The notes beneath the pieces are model-generated. The model searched no databases. It was not told the origin of the DNA and worked only from the letters and a program-made list of their open reading frames with translations. Of a stretch of 64,000 nucleotides of DNA, positions 44,362 to 53,626 are shown piece by piece; position 1 is the stretch's first letter, and each line of letters begins with the position of its first letter. The stretch covers positions 2,856,501-2,920,500 of the forward strand of contig NZ_MDGR01000007.1 of assembly GCF_002742335.1 (NCBI RefSeq), read 5' to 3'. Source of the DNA: Reichenbachiella sp. 5M10 (GTDB lineage: Bacteria > Bacteroidota > Bacteroidia > Cytophagales > Cyclobacteriaceae). A program made the translations under genes and the position numbers.

Positions 44362-45723
44362 ATGGATATTGACGTCAAAACGTTGTTTCTCTTGTTTTCG
44401 GCTGGCAATTTCATTGCACTCCTGTTTTTTGCAGCATACACGCTACTCTATGGGGACCGTACTCCTATCCTACTTCTCTTCATTTGTGCCAAAACTCTTG
44501 CGACGATCCAGTGGATGTTCTTTGCCTTACGTGGGACTATCCACCACGACTATTCCATTGTGCTCGCCAATATACTATTGATTTTCTCCCTCTTCTTTGA
44601 GATCTACTGCATCAGCTACGCCAAGCAAACCTTCGACCTCAAGCATTTCCTCAGGCTCAATATCATCCCTGTCGGAATCAGCCTCTTCTTTTTTGTATTT
44701 GCAGGACACCCCTCTCACATCCGTGTTTTGATCGGCTCGGCGATAGTCGCGATCTACTTTCTCGGAGGAGGTATCAATATCCTACTTGGACGTCACAATA
44801 CCCGCATCCAAAAAATCATCGGACTGGCTTACTTCCTCGTTGCCTTATTTTTTGTCTTTCGATCGTTTTGGGCCCTCTCCGCAGACACCTCTATCGCCCT
44901 CCTGACCGACTCCCATGTACAGGTCATCAGTTATATCCTTCTCTTTCTGGTATCCTCCCCCATGTCGATTGCCTTGCTATTGATACTCAAAGAGCAAGAC
45001 AACCTACAACTCCAGTACCTCAATCAAAGCAAAGACAAGTTTTACTCCATCATTGCCCATGACCTCCGTGGCCCTCTGAGCAATCTACTCCAACTGGGAG
45101 ACCTCATCCACGACGAACAATACAAATACGACGAAACGAGCCGCAACACACTCATTACTTCTGCCTTCAAAAATGCCAAACTCACCTACAACTTGCTCGA
45201 TAGTCTCCTCGAATGGGCCAGTGCCAATTCGGGACTCATGACCTACGCGCCACGGCAACTCTCACTCGAATCGATGGCCGAAGAATGCATCAACTTCTAT
45301 ACGCTCAAAGCAGAAGCCAAAAACATCACGCTCATCAATTCGCTCCGTCCAACATCCTCAGTCTACGCAGACTATGACATGACCCTCACGGTGCTGCGCA
45401 ACTTACTATCCAATGCCCTGAAGTTCACCCCGAAGGGAGGCACTATTGAATTCATCGCTCAAGAAGGACCAGAACACTACCTATCAATAGGTGTCAAGGA
45501 CTCCGGTATAGGCATGAGTCAAGAAATCATTGAGCAAGTATTTAGTTTAAAAATACTAACCAGTACTACCGGAGTAGAAAACGAAAAAGGTTTTGGCTTG
45601 GGCCTGAAACTGTGCAAGGATTTTGTCACCAGAAACAAGGGAGGAATCTGGATCGATAGCAAACTTGGACAGGGGAGCACCGTCTGGTTTAGTCTACCAG
45701 TGGCTCGAAAAAATCGCCCCTAA
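44362..45723 (+). CDS. Seven-transmembrane sensor histidine kinase
   Basis: A 453-residue kinase. Residues 1-210 hold about seven hydrophobic segments (7TM-type input), then a short linker. The phosphoacceptor is H233 in FYSIIAHDLRGPLSNLLQLG. The ATPase domain has NLLSNALKFTPKGG, GVKDSGIGMS and GFGLGLKLCKDF. No response regulator is adjacent, so it is an orphan kinase. The next gene begins 97 bp after its stop. Confidence 0.9.
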   Translation: MDIDVKTLFLLFSAGNFIALLFFAAYTLLYGDRTPILLLFICAKTLATIQWMFFALRGTIHHDYSIVLANILLIFSLFFEIYCISYAKQTFDLKHFLRLNIIPVGISLFFFVFAGHPSHIRVLIGSAIVAIYFLGGGINILLGRHNTRIQKIIGLAYFLVALFFVFRSFWALSADTSIALLTDSHVQVISYILLFLVSSPMSIALLLILKEQDNLQLQYLNQSKDKFYSIIAHDLRGPLSNLLQLGDLIHDEQYKYDETSRNTLITSAFKNAKLTYNLLDSLLEWASANSGLMTYAPRQLSLESMAEECINFYTLKAEAKNITLINSLRPTSSVYADYDMTLTVLRNLLSNALKFTPKGGTIEFIAQEGPEHYLSIGVKDSGIGMSQEIIEQVFSLKILTSTTGVENEKGFGLGLKLCKDFVTRNKGGIWIDSKLGQGSTVWFSLPVARKNRP

Positions 45724-45820
45724 TTTTTCCTACCCTACAAGACAAAATAAATCCCCCAAAGGACAACCAAAACCCATATTTTTCGATAAATTCATCCAAT
45801 TTATTTTGAATGATTTTTCA

Positions 45821-46489
45821 ATGATTCATCCTAAAACAGAACTAAAATTCATCAACGATGTGGTGGGATACGGGGTATTCGCCACTCAACTCATCCCTGA
45901 GGGGACGATCGTGTATGTCAAAGACAGTTTGGAGCTGGTCATCGCTCCCAATGAATACCGACAACACAACCATGAAATGCGAGAAGTCATTGACAAATAC
46001 TCGTACATCGACGAATCTGGCAACAGAATCGTAAGCTGGGACTTTGCCAAGTATGTCAACCACTGTTGCAACTGCAACAGCATCAGTACAGGCTATGGAT
46101 TTGAGATCGCCATACGAGACATCCACCCAGGCGAACAGATCACGGATGAATACGGGATATTCAACATCGACCAAGAAATGGAATTGGTCTGTGGGGAATC
46201 GTGCTGTCGCAAAAAAATCGCACTCGATGATTTTGACAAACACTACGAAGCATGGGATGCGAAGATCAAAAAATCGATCGCTCAACTCCCTCAAGTAGCA
46301 CAGCCTCTTATGGGCTTTGTCAATGAAGAGACTAGAGAAGAACTGGACCGCTATTTTGCGAATGCAGACCAATACAAATCCGTCTATGCGCTCAAGTACC
46401 ATGGCGACCTATATGTCGAGCAGGATCGTACACCCATCGCTACTCTACCGCTAGACAACCACATGGCTCCATCAGCCATGGCTAGATAA
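45821..46489 (+). CDS. SET-domain protein (putative lysine methyltransferase)
   Basis: I take the ATG at 45821 (MIHPKTELKFINDVVGYGVFAT). About 222 residues. The SET-I-like start VVGYGVFATQLIPEGTIVYV, the WDFAKYVNHCCNCNSISTG motif (NH in the S-adenosylmethionine pocket) and GEQITDEYG (the Y/G motif) are clear. After them, VCGESCCRKKI resembles a post-SET cysteine cluster. Bacterial SET proteins methylate lysines of host or own proteins. Here a cytoplasmic self-target is more likely, because no secretion signal exists. Context with the kinase gene upstream does not fix a role. Confidence 0.88.
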   Translation: MIHPKTELKFINDVVGYGVFATQLIPEGTIVYVKDSLELVIAPNEYRQHNHEMREVIDKYSYIDESGNRIVSWDFAKYVNHCCNCNSISTGYGFEIAIRDIHPGEQITDEYGIFNIDQEMELVCGESCCRKKIALDDFDKHYEAWDAKIKKSIAQLPQVAQPLMGFVNEETREELDRYFANADQYKSVYALKYHGDLYVEQDRTPIATLPLDNHMAPSAMAR

Positions 46490-46515
46490 ATCGTACTGAC
46501 GAGCACAAAATACTA

Positions 46516-46546
46516 ACCCATCGAGAGCATCTCTTGATGGGTTTTT
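46516..46546 (+). terminator. Terminator downstream of the SET-domain gene
   Basis: AACCCATCgAGAG pairs with cTCTTGATGGGTT (one mismatch) with a CAT-type loop and is followed by a short T-run. Confidence 0.8.
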
Positions 46547-46558
46547 CATGCATTGCTC

Positions 46559-47434
46559 TCAATCAAATAACGCAGCATAGGCTGGCGGCATGGCTTCCAA
46601 TGGTCGAATCTCCGCTCCTTTGTAGTACACTTCAGCCGCTTCACTTTGGAGCTGTATCTTGCCTCGGATCAGAGGGGTCATCTGGCCATCCTTCTCGTAC
46701 CTTGAGTGACGCAGCACCATGACGATCTGCCCATTGACTATATGGACACTCTTGTCTTCAAAGCATATCAAATCCAAAGTCGTCCACTCTCCTGCTACTT
46801 CATGATTGGCACTACGCATGCAGTAGCCTCCGCTCTCTTGACCCTGCCCCATGGGCAAAAAAGGCTGACTCACATCCGCTACAGGACTCATGACTCCCTC
46901 TGGAATATATGCTCGGATGTCAATGGCCGAAGTGGCCTGACTCCAATAGTCTCCCATGTGCCCCTCCATGATCTGAAACTCCTGCGACAACATCCAGCTC
47001 CGCCAATACTCCACACCAGGTTCGCCAATGGAGTGGTACAATATCCCGGCGTCCTTGAGCAAATGCTCTCTTGGTGGCCATTGCTTGTCTCCCCATTTGA
47101 CCTGTATCCTAAAGTGATAGTTGTCATACGCTACTTTGCTGATCGCACATCCGTAGTATTCACCACTGACTTGTAGTACGGGTTCCCCATCTTGCTCAAC
47201 CATTTGGAAAACACCGTAGCCTTCGGGGTTGAGTCCCACCGGCGGAATCTCCACACTGTCCTCGTCTAGAGGCACTGCTCCCTGATAACCATACTGATGC
47301 TTGTAGCTGAGATAGGTATCCCACTGTGTCATGTCCGCATCAAAGAGCGGCTCCCACTTCGATTCTTGACAACTGATGAAGACTCCGGCCAAAACCATGG
47401 CTAAAAAACCGTGACTATTCAAAATTGATTTCAT
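46559..47434 (-). CDS. DUF1080 (3-keto-disaccharide hydrolase-like) lipoprotein
   Basis: A 291-residue protein with a signal peptide and a lipobox (AGVFISCQ). WEPLFDADMTQWDTYLS is the usual opening of DUF1080 domains ('LF.G..L..W'). Concanavalin-like strands follow (NYHFRIQVKWG, DAGILYHSIGEPG, SQEFQIMEGHMGDYW) and the end reads GKIQLQSEAAEVYYKGAEIRPL. The family, now linked to 3-keto-glycoside hydrolysis, is common in Bacteroidota. The substrate is uncertain; no partner gene is adjacent. Confidence 0.88.
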   Translation of the reverse strand: MKSILNSHGFLAMVLAGVFISCQESKWEPLFDADMTQWDTYLSYKHQYGYQGAVPLDEDSVEIPPVGLNPEGYGVFQMVEQDGEPVLQVSGEYYGCAISKVAYDNYHFRIQVKWGDKQWPPREHLLKDAGILYHSIGEPGVEYWRSWMLSQEFQIMEGHMGDYWSQATSAIDIRAYIPEGVMSPVADVSQPFLPMGQGQESGGYCMRSANHEVAGEWTTLDLICFEDKSVHIVNGQIVMVLRHSRYEKDGQMTPLIRGKIQLQSEAAEVYYKGAEIRPLEAMPPAYAALFD

Positions 47435-47518
47435 AAGCTAAAGAGACTATTTGGGTAAACTTACTTCTCTCTATCGACACACCAAAATTCACGTACAACG
47501 AAGGGGCGTACAAACAGA

Positions 47519-47547
47519 AAAAGGCCACACCTACTGTGTGGCCTTTT
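47519..47547 (-). terminator. Terminator downstream of the coiled-coil lipoprotein gene
   Basis: AAAAGGCCACAC/GTGTGGCCTTTT, a 12-bp stem with a CTACT loop. The A-run on the plus strand becomes a T-run in the minus-strand transcript. Confidence 0.82.
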
Positions 47548-47579
47548 GTCAACTATTGCTATGTAAGGGGATTCTATCT

Positions 47580-48032
47580 TTATGAGTTGCTCATCTCTTC
47601 GAATTTCTTCTTGATTTCAGCTTTGGTCTGCTCAAGCTCATTGGCCATGTTGTCGTAGGTTCTACTCACGTCTGATTTCACGGCGTTCCAGTTGTCCTTG
47701 GTTGAGCTTTTGACTTCTGCCAATGCATTGGACACATCCTTTTTGGTTGCTTCAAGTTCTTCCACCGCCTCTTCGAAGTTTCGCTCTACAGGACCTTCAT
47801 CGATGTTCATTCTATCCTTGAGGTCATCTATCGAATCATCGATATCGTTTTCCATGGTCTCCAATTTTTCAACCAGCTCTTCTTTTTGTTGCTTGAAATC
47901 GTCTGCCAATTCGTTTTTATCTTCTTTGTCACTTTTTGCTTTCTCTGAACAAGAGGCAAAGGTCAACACCGCGATCATTACAAGTGAAACAAGTGACCAT
48001 GCTGCTGTATGTTTGAATTTTATAGTTTTCAT
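47580..48032 (-). CDS. Coiled-coil lipoprotein
   Basis: A 150-residue protein with a signal peptide and a lipobox (VLTFASCSE). The remainder is almost entirely charged helix with heptad-like spacing of hydrophobic residues (ADDFKQQKEELVEKLETMENDIDDSIDDLKDRM; VEELEATKKDVSNALAEV; YDNMANELEQTKAEIKKKFEEM), suggesting an elongated coiled coil. It has no motif I recognise. It may have a structural or stress role in the envelope. It is a single gene with its own terminator. Confidence 0.8.
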   Translation of the reverse strand: MKTIKFKHTAAWSLVSLVMIAVLTFASCSEKAKSDKEDKNELADDFKQQKEELVEKLETMENDIDDSIDDLKDRMNIDEGPVERNFEEAVEELEATKKDVSNALAEVKSSTKDNWNAVKSDVSRTYDNMANELEQTKAEIKKKFEEMSNS

Positions 48033-48272
48033 AGTTGTTATTATTTGGTATGCCTAGTAGTGTCGAAAAAGCATGCCAGACTAGCGTATGGTACTCCAAT
48101 AGGCTATTTGTCCGCTCTGGCCTGCTACATGGTTCTACACTCTGTGGTGATGACTGCACAGAGTGTGGAAAATCCATGTCGTACAAAAGACCAAAAGCCA
48201 CTTCATTAACGCAACAATATTGCAAGTAAGATGCTTTGAATCATCTTTGCCACTCACAACACATCAAAACTC

Positions 48273-49178
48273 ATGCATACACCCCAGCACTACGACGCAA
48301 TCATCATAGGTGGCAGCTACTCTGGTCTATCAGCAGCGATGGCTCTCGGTCGCTCCCTCAAAACCGTACTACTCATCGACAGTGGAGAGCCCTGCAATCG
48401 GCAAACCCCACATTCTCACAACTTCCTCACTCAAGATGGAAGCACTCCTGCGCACATCTCCCAGTTGTCCAAACAACAGGTCCTCAACTATCCTACCATC
48501 ACATGGCTGGATGATCGAGCGATTCGAGGGCAGCACGAAGACCAGGTGTTTAGGATCCGTACAGCCAGTGGACACGACTATACCAGCAGCAAACTCCTCC
48601 TCGCCATGGGGGTCAAGGATCAAATGCTCCCAATCCCTGGGTTTGCCGATTGCTGGGGGATTTCAATCATCCATTGCCCGTTTTGTCACGGCTATGAAGT
48701 CAAAAACCAGCCCACCGGCATACTGGCCAATGGAGACAGGGCGGCATTTATGGCACAGCTCCTGGCCAACTGGACCACTGACTTGCGCATCCTCACCAAC
48801 GGTCCCTCCACGCTCACCATCGAGCAACATGCTACACTTGCCCAAGCAGGCATAGCAGTCATCGAAGAGCACATTTCAGCATTTGAGCATCGCGACGGCC
48901 AATTGCATAGCGTCCAATATCAAAACGGGGACAACTTGCCTCTCCCTGTACTCTACGCCCATGCTCCCAATGCCCTCCCTACGGATCTGGCAGTACAACT
49001 GAGCTGTACATTGACAGACGAAGGATTGATCCTCGTAGATTCCATGCAGCAGACCAATATTCCGGGACTCTATGCTTCGGGTGATTGTACGACTCCACTC
49101 AGAAGTGTCGCCAATGCCGTAGCAAGTGGCCAAATGGCCGGAGTGGCTATACTCAAGAGTTTTCAGTTTCCTGAATAA
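48273..49178 (+). CDS. Thioredoxin-reductase-like FAD/NAD(P) oxidoreductase
   Basis: A 301-residue flavoprotein. AIIIGGSYSGLSAAMALGR is the N-terminal FAD-binding site, and the disulfide motif reads HCPFCHGYE (C132 and C135 region). GILANGDRAAF is the NAD(P) binding loop, and GLYASGDCTTPLRSVANAVASGQMAG is the C-terminal FAD site. Length and motifs match the TrxR-like class that acts on small dithiols or toxins such as gliotoxin. No thioredoxin gene is adjacent, so the partner is unknown. Confidence 0.88.
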   Translation: MHTPQHYDAIIIGGSYSGLSAAMALGRSLKTVLLIDSGEPCNRQTPHSHNFLTQDGSTPAHISQLSKQQVLNYPTITWLDDRAIRGQHEDQVFRIRTASGHDYTSSKLLLAMGVKDQMLPIPGFADCWGISIIHCPFCHGYEVKNQPTGILANGDRAAFMAQLLANWTTDLRILTNGPSTLTIEQHATLAQAGIAVIEEHISAFEHRDGQLHSVQYQNGDNLPLPVLYAHAPNALPTDLAVQLSCTLTDEGLILVDSMQQTNIPGLYASGDCTTPLRSVANAVASGQMAGVAILKSFQFPE

Positions 49179-49179
49179 A

Positions 49180-49216
49180 AAGTAGGGAGCAGTCCCATAC
49201 GGACTGCTCCCTACTT
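49180..49216. terminator. Bidirectional terminator
   Basis: AAGTAGGGAGCAGTCC/GGACTGCTCCCTACTT, a 16-bp perfect stem with a five-base loop, lies between the convergent TrxR-like and tonB genes. On the minus strand the second arm is followed by TTTTTATT. Confidence 0.88.
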
Positions 49217-49224
49217 CAAACCTC

Positions 49225-50058
49225 TCACTGGCCCGCCAGCATAAATGTAATGGGCAGTACCATCCGTACATTCACGGCTTGCCCACGTTGCTTCCCAGGC
49301 TTCCAATCTGGAGCCTCCTCCAAGATCCGAGCGGCTTCTTCATCACAGCCCCCTCCTATTCCTTTGACTACTGTCACTTCACTGATCTCTCCGAGCTTGT
49401 TGACTACAAACTGTACAAATACGCGTCCCTGCACATTGTTGACGCTTGCTTCTCGCGGGTACTTGATGTTGTCGCTCACATATTGGTAAAAAGCAGCAAT
49501 CCCCCCTACCGGCTCGGGTTTCTCTTCCACCACCAAAAAAATCTCCTCGGCGACTTCCTCTTCCGGTTCTTCGTCCACTACAAACTCCATCTCCGCGACC
49601 ACCATATCTTCCGTGACCTCTACATCCATATCCACATGGACCTCTTCCAGCACCACCTCATCTGGCACTTCGACAACTATGGGTTGTTGGATCGTCAGCA
49701 CAGGAGGTGGCGGTGGCGGTTGGTTGGTTTGTGGTATATCAAAGACCTCCTCAAACTCCGCTTGCTCGAGCACCCATTCTTCGACGATCGCCTGATCCTC
49801 CACCTTCCACTCAAACGCCAAATTGACCCCCGCCAATGCCAGCGCCAACCCTACAAAAAAGAACATTCGGCTCTGTCTACGGTTTTTGTCTGCACGATGC
49901 TGCTTCCATTGGATCAATTCATCATAATCTTGCGCTTTCAGTACCAAAGCGGGAACCGTATCCTTCGGAAGTGGAGTAGTCTGCTTTGCTTGTCTGGCAT
50001 TGCTCTCCATCAGCTCCTCCTTCCACTTACTCGTGGTTTTTTTATTTGCGACTTTCAT
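49225..50058 (-). CDS. TonB energy-transducing protein
   Basis: A protein of about 277 residues with one transmembrane segment (MFFFVGLALALAGVNLAFEW, about 83-102). A proline stretch (QPPPPPPVL) is followed by a strongly acidic Val/Glu-rich spacer (about 125-185), and the TonB C-terminal domain begins at SDNIKYPREASVNNVQGRVFVQFVVNKLGEI. It would energise TonB-dependent transporters such as the SusC of this window. The spacer is acidic where many proteobacterial TonBs are Pro/Lys-rich. No exbBD genes are adjacent. Confidence 0.92.
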   Translation of the reverse strand: MKVANKKTTSKWKEELMESNARQAKQTTPLPKDTVPALVLKAQDYDELIQWKQHRADKNRRQSRMFFFVGLALALAGVNLAFEWKVEDQAIVEEWVLEQAEFEEVFDIPQTNQPPPPPPVLTIQQPIVVEVPDEVVLEEVHVDMDVEVTEDMVVAEMEFVVDEEPEEEVAEEIFLVVEEKPEPVGGIAAFYQYVSDNIKYPREASVNNVQGRVFVQFVVNKLGEISEVTVVKGIGGGCDEEAARILEEAPDWKPGKQRGQAVNVRMVLPITFMLAGQ

Positions 50059-50307
50059 CATTTTATGGTTATGAGTTGTGCTTATTTTAGAGACCTAAGT
50101 TGGTCAAACCTCCGCATACAATGAATGACTCAGTCCTAGTACGATACATGATCTTGATCATGACAAATCACCACGCCCACTTTTCACAAGTCTTCAAAAC
50201 CTAGAAACAAGTCTTCTGTCTCGCTGTGCGATTTTCACATATTATCGCTATCATTGACATTGGTGAATTTCACCCATTAGTTCAGCAATAGGGCGCCTAT
50301 CAGATAT

Positions 50308-51309
50308 ATGAATCAACAACTGGAAAACCTCATCACTGCCGTCGTGCTATTCATGGTGAGCATGACAATCGGCCTGTTGGGGTTCACGATCATCGAAGAT
50401 TTGGGCTTTGTCAATGCCCTCTACATGACCATCATCACCGTGGGCACCGTAGGGTTCACGGAAGTCAAAGAGCTGAGTCAAGCGGGCCGAATTTTCACCT
50501 CCATATATATCCTACTGAACCTCGGGATGTTCGCCTACATCGTCTCGGTTTTGTCCAGTTATTTTTTCGAAGGGAAACTAAAATCAATACTCAAAAACTA
50601 CAGATCAGGCATGGAAATCAGCAAACTATCCGGACACGTAATCGTATGCGGCTTTGGGCGAAACGGCAACCAAGCCTGCGAAGAACTCATGAAGATGGGA
50701 CAAAAATTTGTCATCATCGATGTAGATCCAGAGATCAAAGACCAAATTCCGGACCACATGAAGTGGTTCATCGGTGATGCCACCAAAGATGAAAACCTCA
50801 AAAGCATAGGGATTGAGAAAGCTTCGTCCATCATCATTTCCACTCCATCGGATGCTGCCAACGTATTCATCACGTTGACCGCCAGGCACCTCAACGAAAA
50901 AATCAAAATCATCGTCCGTGCCTCCGAAGTAGAAACAGAAGACAAACTCTATCGTGCTGGCGCAGACAAAGTAATCATGCCTGACCGGCTAGGCGGCATG
51001 TTCATGGCACAGCTCGTCACCAAACCCATCGTGATCGAGTTCCTTGATTTGCTCAATGGCGTATCAGGGACGAGCTATCACCTCGAAGAAGTGGGCTACA
51101 CACAACTCAAAGCCAACTACCGGGACAAAACCCTACGTGAGCTCAACATCCCATCTACCACTGGCGTCATCGTACTGGGCGTCAAGGACAACATCAAAGG
51201 ACTCATCCCAGGCCCTTCGGCAGACACTTTCATCGGCGAAGACGACTACCTCATCCTCCTCGGGTCTGAGGCTATGCTCCAAAAATTCATGAAAACATAC
51301 ACCAGCTAG
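50308..51309 (+). CDS. Potassium-channel-like protein with RCK/TrkA domains
   Basis: A 333-residue protein with two transmembrane segments (about 8-30 and 66-88) around a pore loop (ITVGTVGFTEVKEL). The RCK N-terminal domain starts GHVIVCGFGRNGNQACEEL and a TrkA-C domain follows (about 245-333). The pore reads TVGFTE where the canonical filter is TVGYGD, so the last glycine is replaced. It is probably a ligand-gated K+ channel of the MthK type; ion selectivity may differ. Confidence 0.85.
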   Translation: MNQQLENLITAVVLFMVSMTIGLLGFTIIEDLGFVNALYMTIITVGTVGFTEVKELSQAGRIFTSIYILLNLGMFAYIVSVLSSYFFEGKLKSILKNYRSGMEISKLSGHVIVCGFGRNGNQACEELMKMGQKFVIIDVDPEIKDQIPDHMKWFIGDATKDENLKSIGIEKASSIIISTPSDAANVFITLTARHLNEKIKIIVRASEVETEDKLYRAGADKVIMPDRLGGMFMAQLVTKPIVIEFLDLLNGVSGTSYHLEEVGYTQLKANYRDKTLRELNIPSTTGVIVLGVKDNIKGLIPGPSADTFIGEDDYLILLGSEAMLQKFMKTYTS

Positions 51310-51394
51310 CGCACAAAAAGGTACTGTTATCATATCCAATAGAATCACTCAAAAATGTATTTTTGATGCCGACTAGGGAAGTTTTCAATACAGT

Positions 51395-51431
51395 ACCAAA
51401 AATAAAAGGCTGTCCGAACCGAACAGCCTTT
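51395..51431 (-). terminator. Terminator downstream of the FKBP gene
   Basis: On the minus strand AAAGGCTGTTC pairs with GGACAGCCTTT across a five-base loop and is followed by TATTTTTGG. The same structure may also stop plus-strand transcripts of the channel gene. Confidence 0.8.
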
Positions 51432-51455
51432 GGTATTTCATCTATCCCACGGGAC

Positions 51456-52070
51456 TTACGACACAGAGATCAACTCTATATCGAAAATCAAAGCCGCAAA
51501 AGGAGGGATATCTTGCCCTGCTCCGCGCTCGCCATAAGCCAAATCATAAGGAATGTACAATTTCCATTTGTCACCAGGCACCATGAGTTGCAAAGCCTCA
51601 GTCCACCCTGCGATCACACCTCCTACGGGAAACGTAGCAGGTTCGCCCCGCTGTACCGAGCTATCGAACACTTTGCCATCGATCAACTGACCTGTGTAGT
51701 GTGTCGTCACTTGACTCGCAGCGGTAGGTTTCGCACCGCTCGCATCACCTGATTCGATCACTTCGTATTGCAAACCACTCGCGAGCGTCGTGATTCCTGC
51801 TTTGGCAGCATTCTCTTTCAAGAACTTCTCCCCAGCTTCTTTGACTCCTTTGTGAGCACCTGCTTTGATCTCACTGATCTTCTTTTGGAGCACTTGGTTG
51901 ATCTCCTCCGGAGAAATAGCGCACTCACCTGCAAATGCATCCGAAAGTCCTCCAATGAATGCATCAAGATCCAATGCTTCCCCGAAACCCTCGTTTGAAA
52001 AATTCTGCCCTACACTCTGACCCAGACCGTAGCTAAACTTCTGGTCTTCTGTATTTAATTCTGTTGCCAT
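51456..52070 (-). CDS. FKBP-type peptidyl-prolyl isomerase
   Basis: I start at ATG 52070 (MATELNTEDQKFSYGLGQSVG). About 204 residues: an N-terminal helical dimerisation domain (about 8-100; FSYGLGQSVGQNFSNEGFGEALDLDAFIGGLSDA) and an FKBP domain (about 108-204; VTTHYTGQLIDGKVFDSS, WTEALQLMVPGDKWKLYIPYDLAYG). It resembles FkpA/Mip. No signal peptide is seen, so it probably acts in the cytoplasm, unlike FkpA. A good promoter lies 21 bp upstream. Confidence 0.92.
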   Translation of the reverse strand: MATELNTEDQKFSYGLGQSVGQNFSNEGFGEALDLDAFIGGLSDAFAGECAISPEEINQVLQKKISEIKAGAHKGVKEAGEKFLKENAAKAGITTLASGLQYEVIESGDASGAKPTAASQVTTHYTGQLIDGKVFDSSVQRGEPATFPVGGVIAGWTEALQLMVPGDKWKLYIPYDLAYGERGAGQDIPPFAALIFDIELISVS

Positions 52071-52091
52071 GTTTATTCTTTGTTTTGCCTG

Positions 52092-52118
52092 CAAAGGTAG
52101 AAATTATTGACAGACCAA
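52092..52118 (-). promoter_or_regulatory. Promoter of the FKBP gene
   Basis: On the minus strand TACCTTTG followed by C (52092-52099) is an exact -7 TAnnTTTG. TTGG at about 52115-52118 fits the -33 element at a spacing of 16-19 bp. Confidence 0.65.
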
Positions 52119-52191
52119 TGTGCTGATTCGTGCTTTGATCCCTTCCCTACCAAAATTTCTCTCTCATTTGCCTACACCCCGTGTCATCACA

Positions 52192-52238
52192 TAAAAAAAC
52201 TCCCCAAACACATCCTACTGGACAGGTTTGGGGAGTTT
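52192..52238 (-). terminator. Terminator downstream of the second DUF4136 gene
   Basis: AAACTCCCCAAAC pairs with GTTTGGGGAGTTT (13 bp). On the minus strand a run of seven T residues follows. Confidence 0.9.
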
Positions 52239-52260
52239 CTATTTGGCTTCCTTGCGCGGC

Positions 52261-52830
52261 TTACTTACTCGCAGCTACAGGATATGATTTCATCAATTTC
52301 TTGATCTTCTTTGGGACCGTTTTATCTCGCTTTGCTGGTTTTTCGTTGACAGTAGTCACCATCACCCCTTGCCATAGCAAGTCCTTGTTGTCCGCATCAT
52401 ACATGTCCACGACCAGTGTCCCTTCTTTGTAATCACTCTCACTATAGGTGGTAGTAGCAGTTCCTCCTGCTCCATAGCCCCAACCCCAGCCACGACCACC
52501 ATACCCTAGACCCGAATTGTAATCGGTATAGGCCGTAGTGCTTGATTTCTGATCCACGACTATAAACAAGGTAATCACCGCATCGGCATCTGTATTGACC
52601 ACTTCCATGCCTCTCGCGCTAAACTCTGCCTTCAACGCATCCAAAATTCGCTTCTTGTCAAATTCATTGAGTGTAGAGTCACTTTTCTTTTCCCACCCGG
52701 CAAACGTGTAAGTCTTGTATGTAGAAAAGTCAGCGTCTTTGTTGTAGTCACTTTTCACTTGTGCAAGTGAAACATTACTGAGCAGTACGGCACACCATAC
52801 AGCTACTACGATTTTCAATATTCTGTTCAT
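52261..52830 (-). CDS. DUF4136 exported protein
   Basis: ATG 52830 gives a signal peptide (MNRILKIVVAVWCAVLLSNVSLAQ). About 189 residues. VKSDYNKDADFSTYKTYTFAGW is the DUF4136 opening, ILDALKAEFSARGMEVVNTDADAVITLFI the middle, and EGTLVVDMYDADNKDLLWQGVMVTTV the family's end. A Gly/Trp-rich loop (GLGYGGRGWGWGYGAGG) interrupts the domain, as in several relatives. The function is unknown; periplasmic or outer-membrane localisation is likely. Confidence 0.9.
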   Translation of the reverse strand: MNRILKIVVAVWCAVLLSNVSLAQVKSDYNKDADFSTYKTYTFAGWEKKSDSTLNEFDKKRILDALKAEFSARGMEVVNTDADAVITLFIVVDQKSSTTAYTDYNSGLGYGGRGWGWGYGAGGTATTTYSESDYKEGTLVVDMYDADNKDLLWQGVMVTTVNEKPAKRDKTVPKKIKKLMKSYPVAASK

Positions 52831-52936
52831 ATTTGTGTGGATTGATTTCAATTTACTTCTTGTTTGAAGACCAACAAACATACCCAAAAAAGTAGGTACT
52901 CATCTATCTGCCTCTCTATTTTCTTCACAGGTCGAA

Positions 52937-53512
52937 TCAAATCTCGATCTTCGCACCGAGCACTTTCAGAAACTCTCGGATGAAAGCAGGGTGCGCGGGC
53001 CATGCAGGTGAGGTCACGAGGTTGCCATCGACATAGGCTCCATCGACAGGGATGTCCTGAAACTCCCCTCCTGCTAGTGTCACCTCTGGCCCCACCGCTG
53101 GATAGGCAGTCAGCTTGCGTCCCGAGACCACTCCTGCGGCAGTGAGTATTTGTATCCCGTGACAGATGGTCGCCACGGGCTTGTCCGCTTCGAAAAACTC
53201 TTGGACGATCTCGATCACACGGTCGTTGAGCCGAAGATACTCTGGTGCTCTACCTCCCGCTATCACCAGTCCCTCATAGTCCGACGTACTGACTGCATCA
53301 AAATCATAGTTCAACGCGAAGTTGTGTCCAGGCTTCTCGGTATAGGTCTGATCTCCTTCGAAATCATGGATGGCCGTCTTGACGATATCGCCTTTCTTCT
53401 TGTCTGGACACACGGTGTGCACCTCGTACCCGACCATTTCTAGCATTTGAAAGGGTACCATCGTTTCGTAATCCTCTGTAAAATCTCCTGTTAGGAATAG
53501 TAACTTCTTCAT
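52937..53512 (-). CDS. DJ-1/PfpI family protein
   Basis: ATG 53512 ([16 protein letters not shown]) is preferred to a longer start. 191 residues. The nucleophile elbow reads [17 protein letters not shown], with Cys as in PfpI/YhbO, and the acidic residue before it lies in FTEDYE. The late segment [19 protein letters not shown] is typical. Members are protein/nucleotide deglycases, glyoxalases or chaperone-like enzymes. It is a single gene. Confidence 0.92.
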   Translation of the reverse strand: MKKLLFLTGDFTEDYETMVPFQMLEMVGYEVHTVCPDKKKGDIVKTAIHDFEGDQTYTEKPGHNFALNYDFDAVSTSDYEGLVIAGGRAPEYLRLNDRVIEIVQEFFEADKPVATICHGIQILTAAGVVSGRKLTAYPAVGPEVTLAGGEFQDIPVDGAYVDGNLVTSPAWPAHPAFIREFLKVLGAKIEI

Positions 53513-53626
53513 GTCATTGGTTTTTTTAGTGAATAAATATTTGTGCACCCGTCGACCCTTGATAGAGAGAACGGACGCTACATTTCCTTACGAATCAAAA
53601 GCAAGGGAAGATGAACTTTTGCCCTC

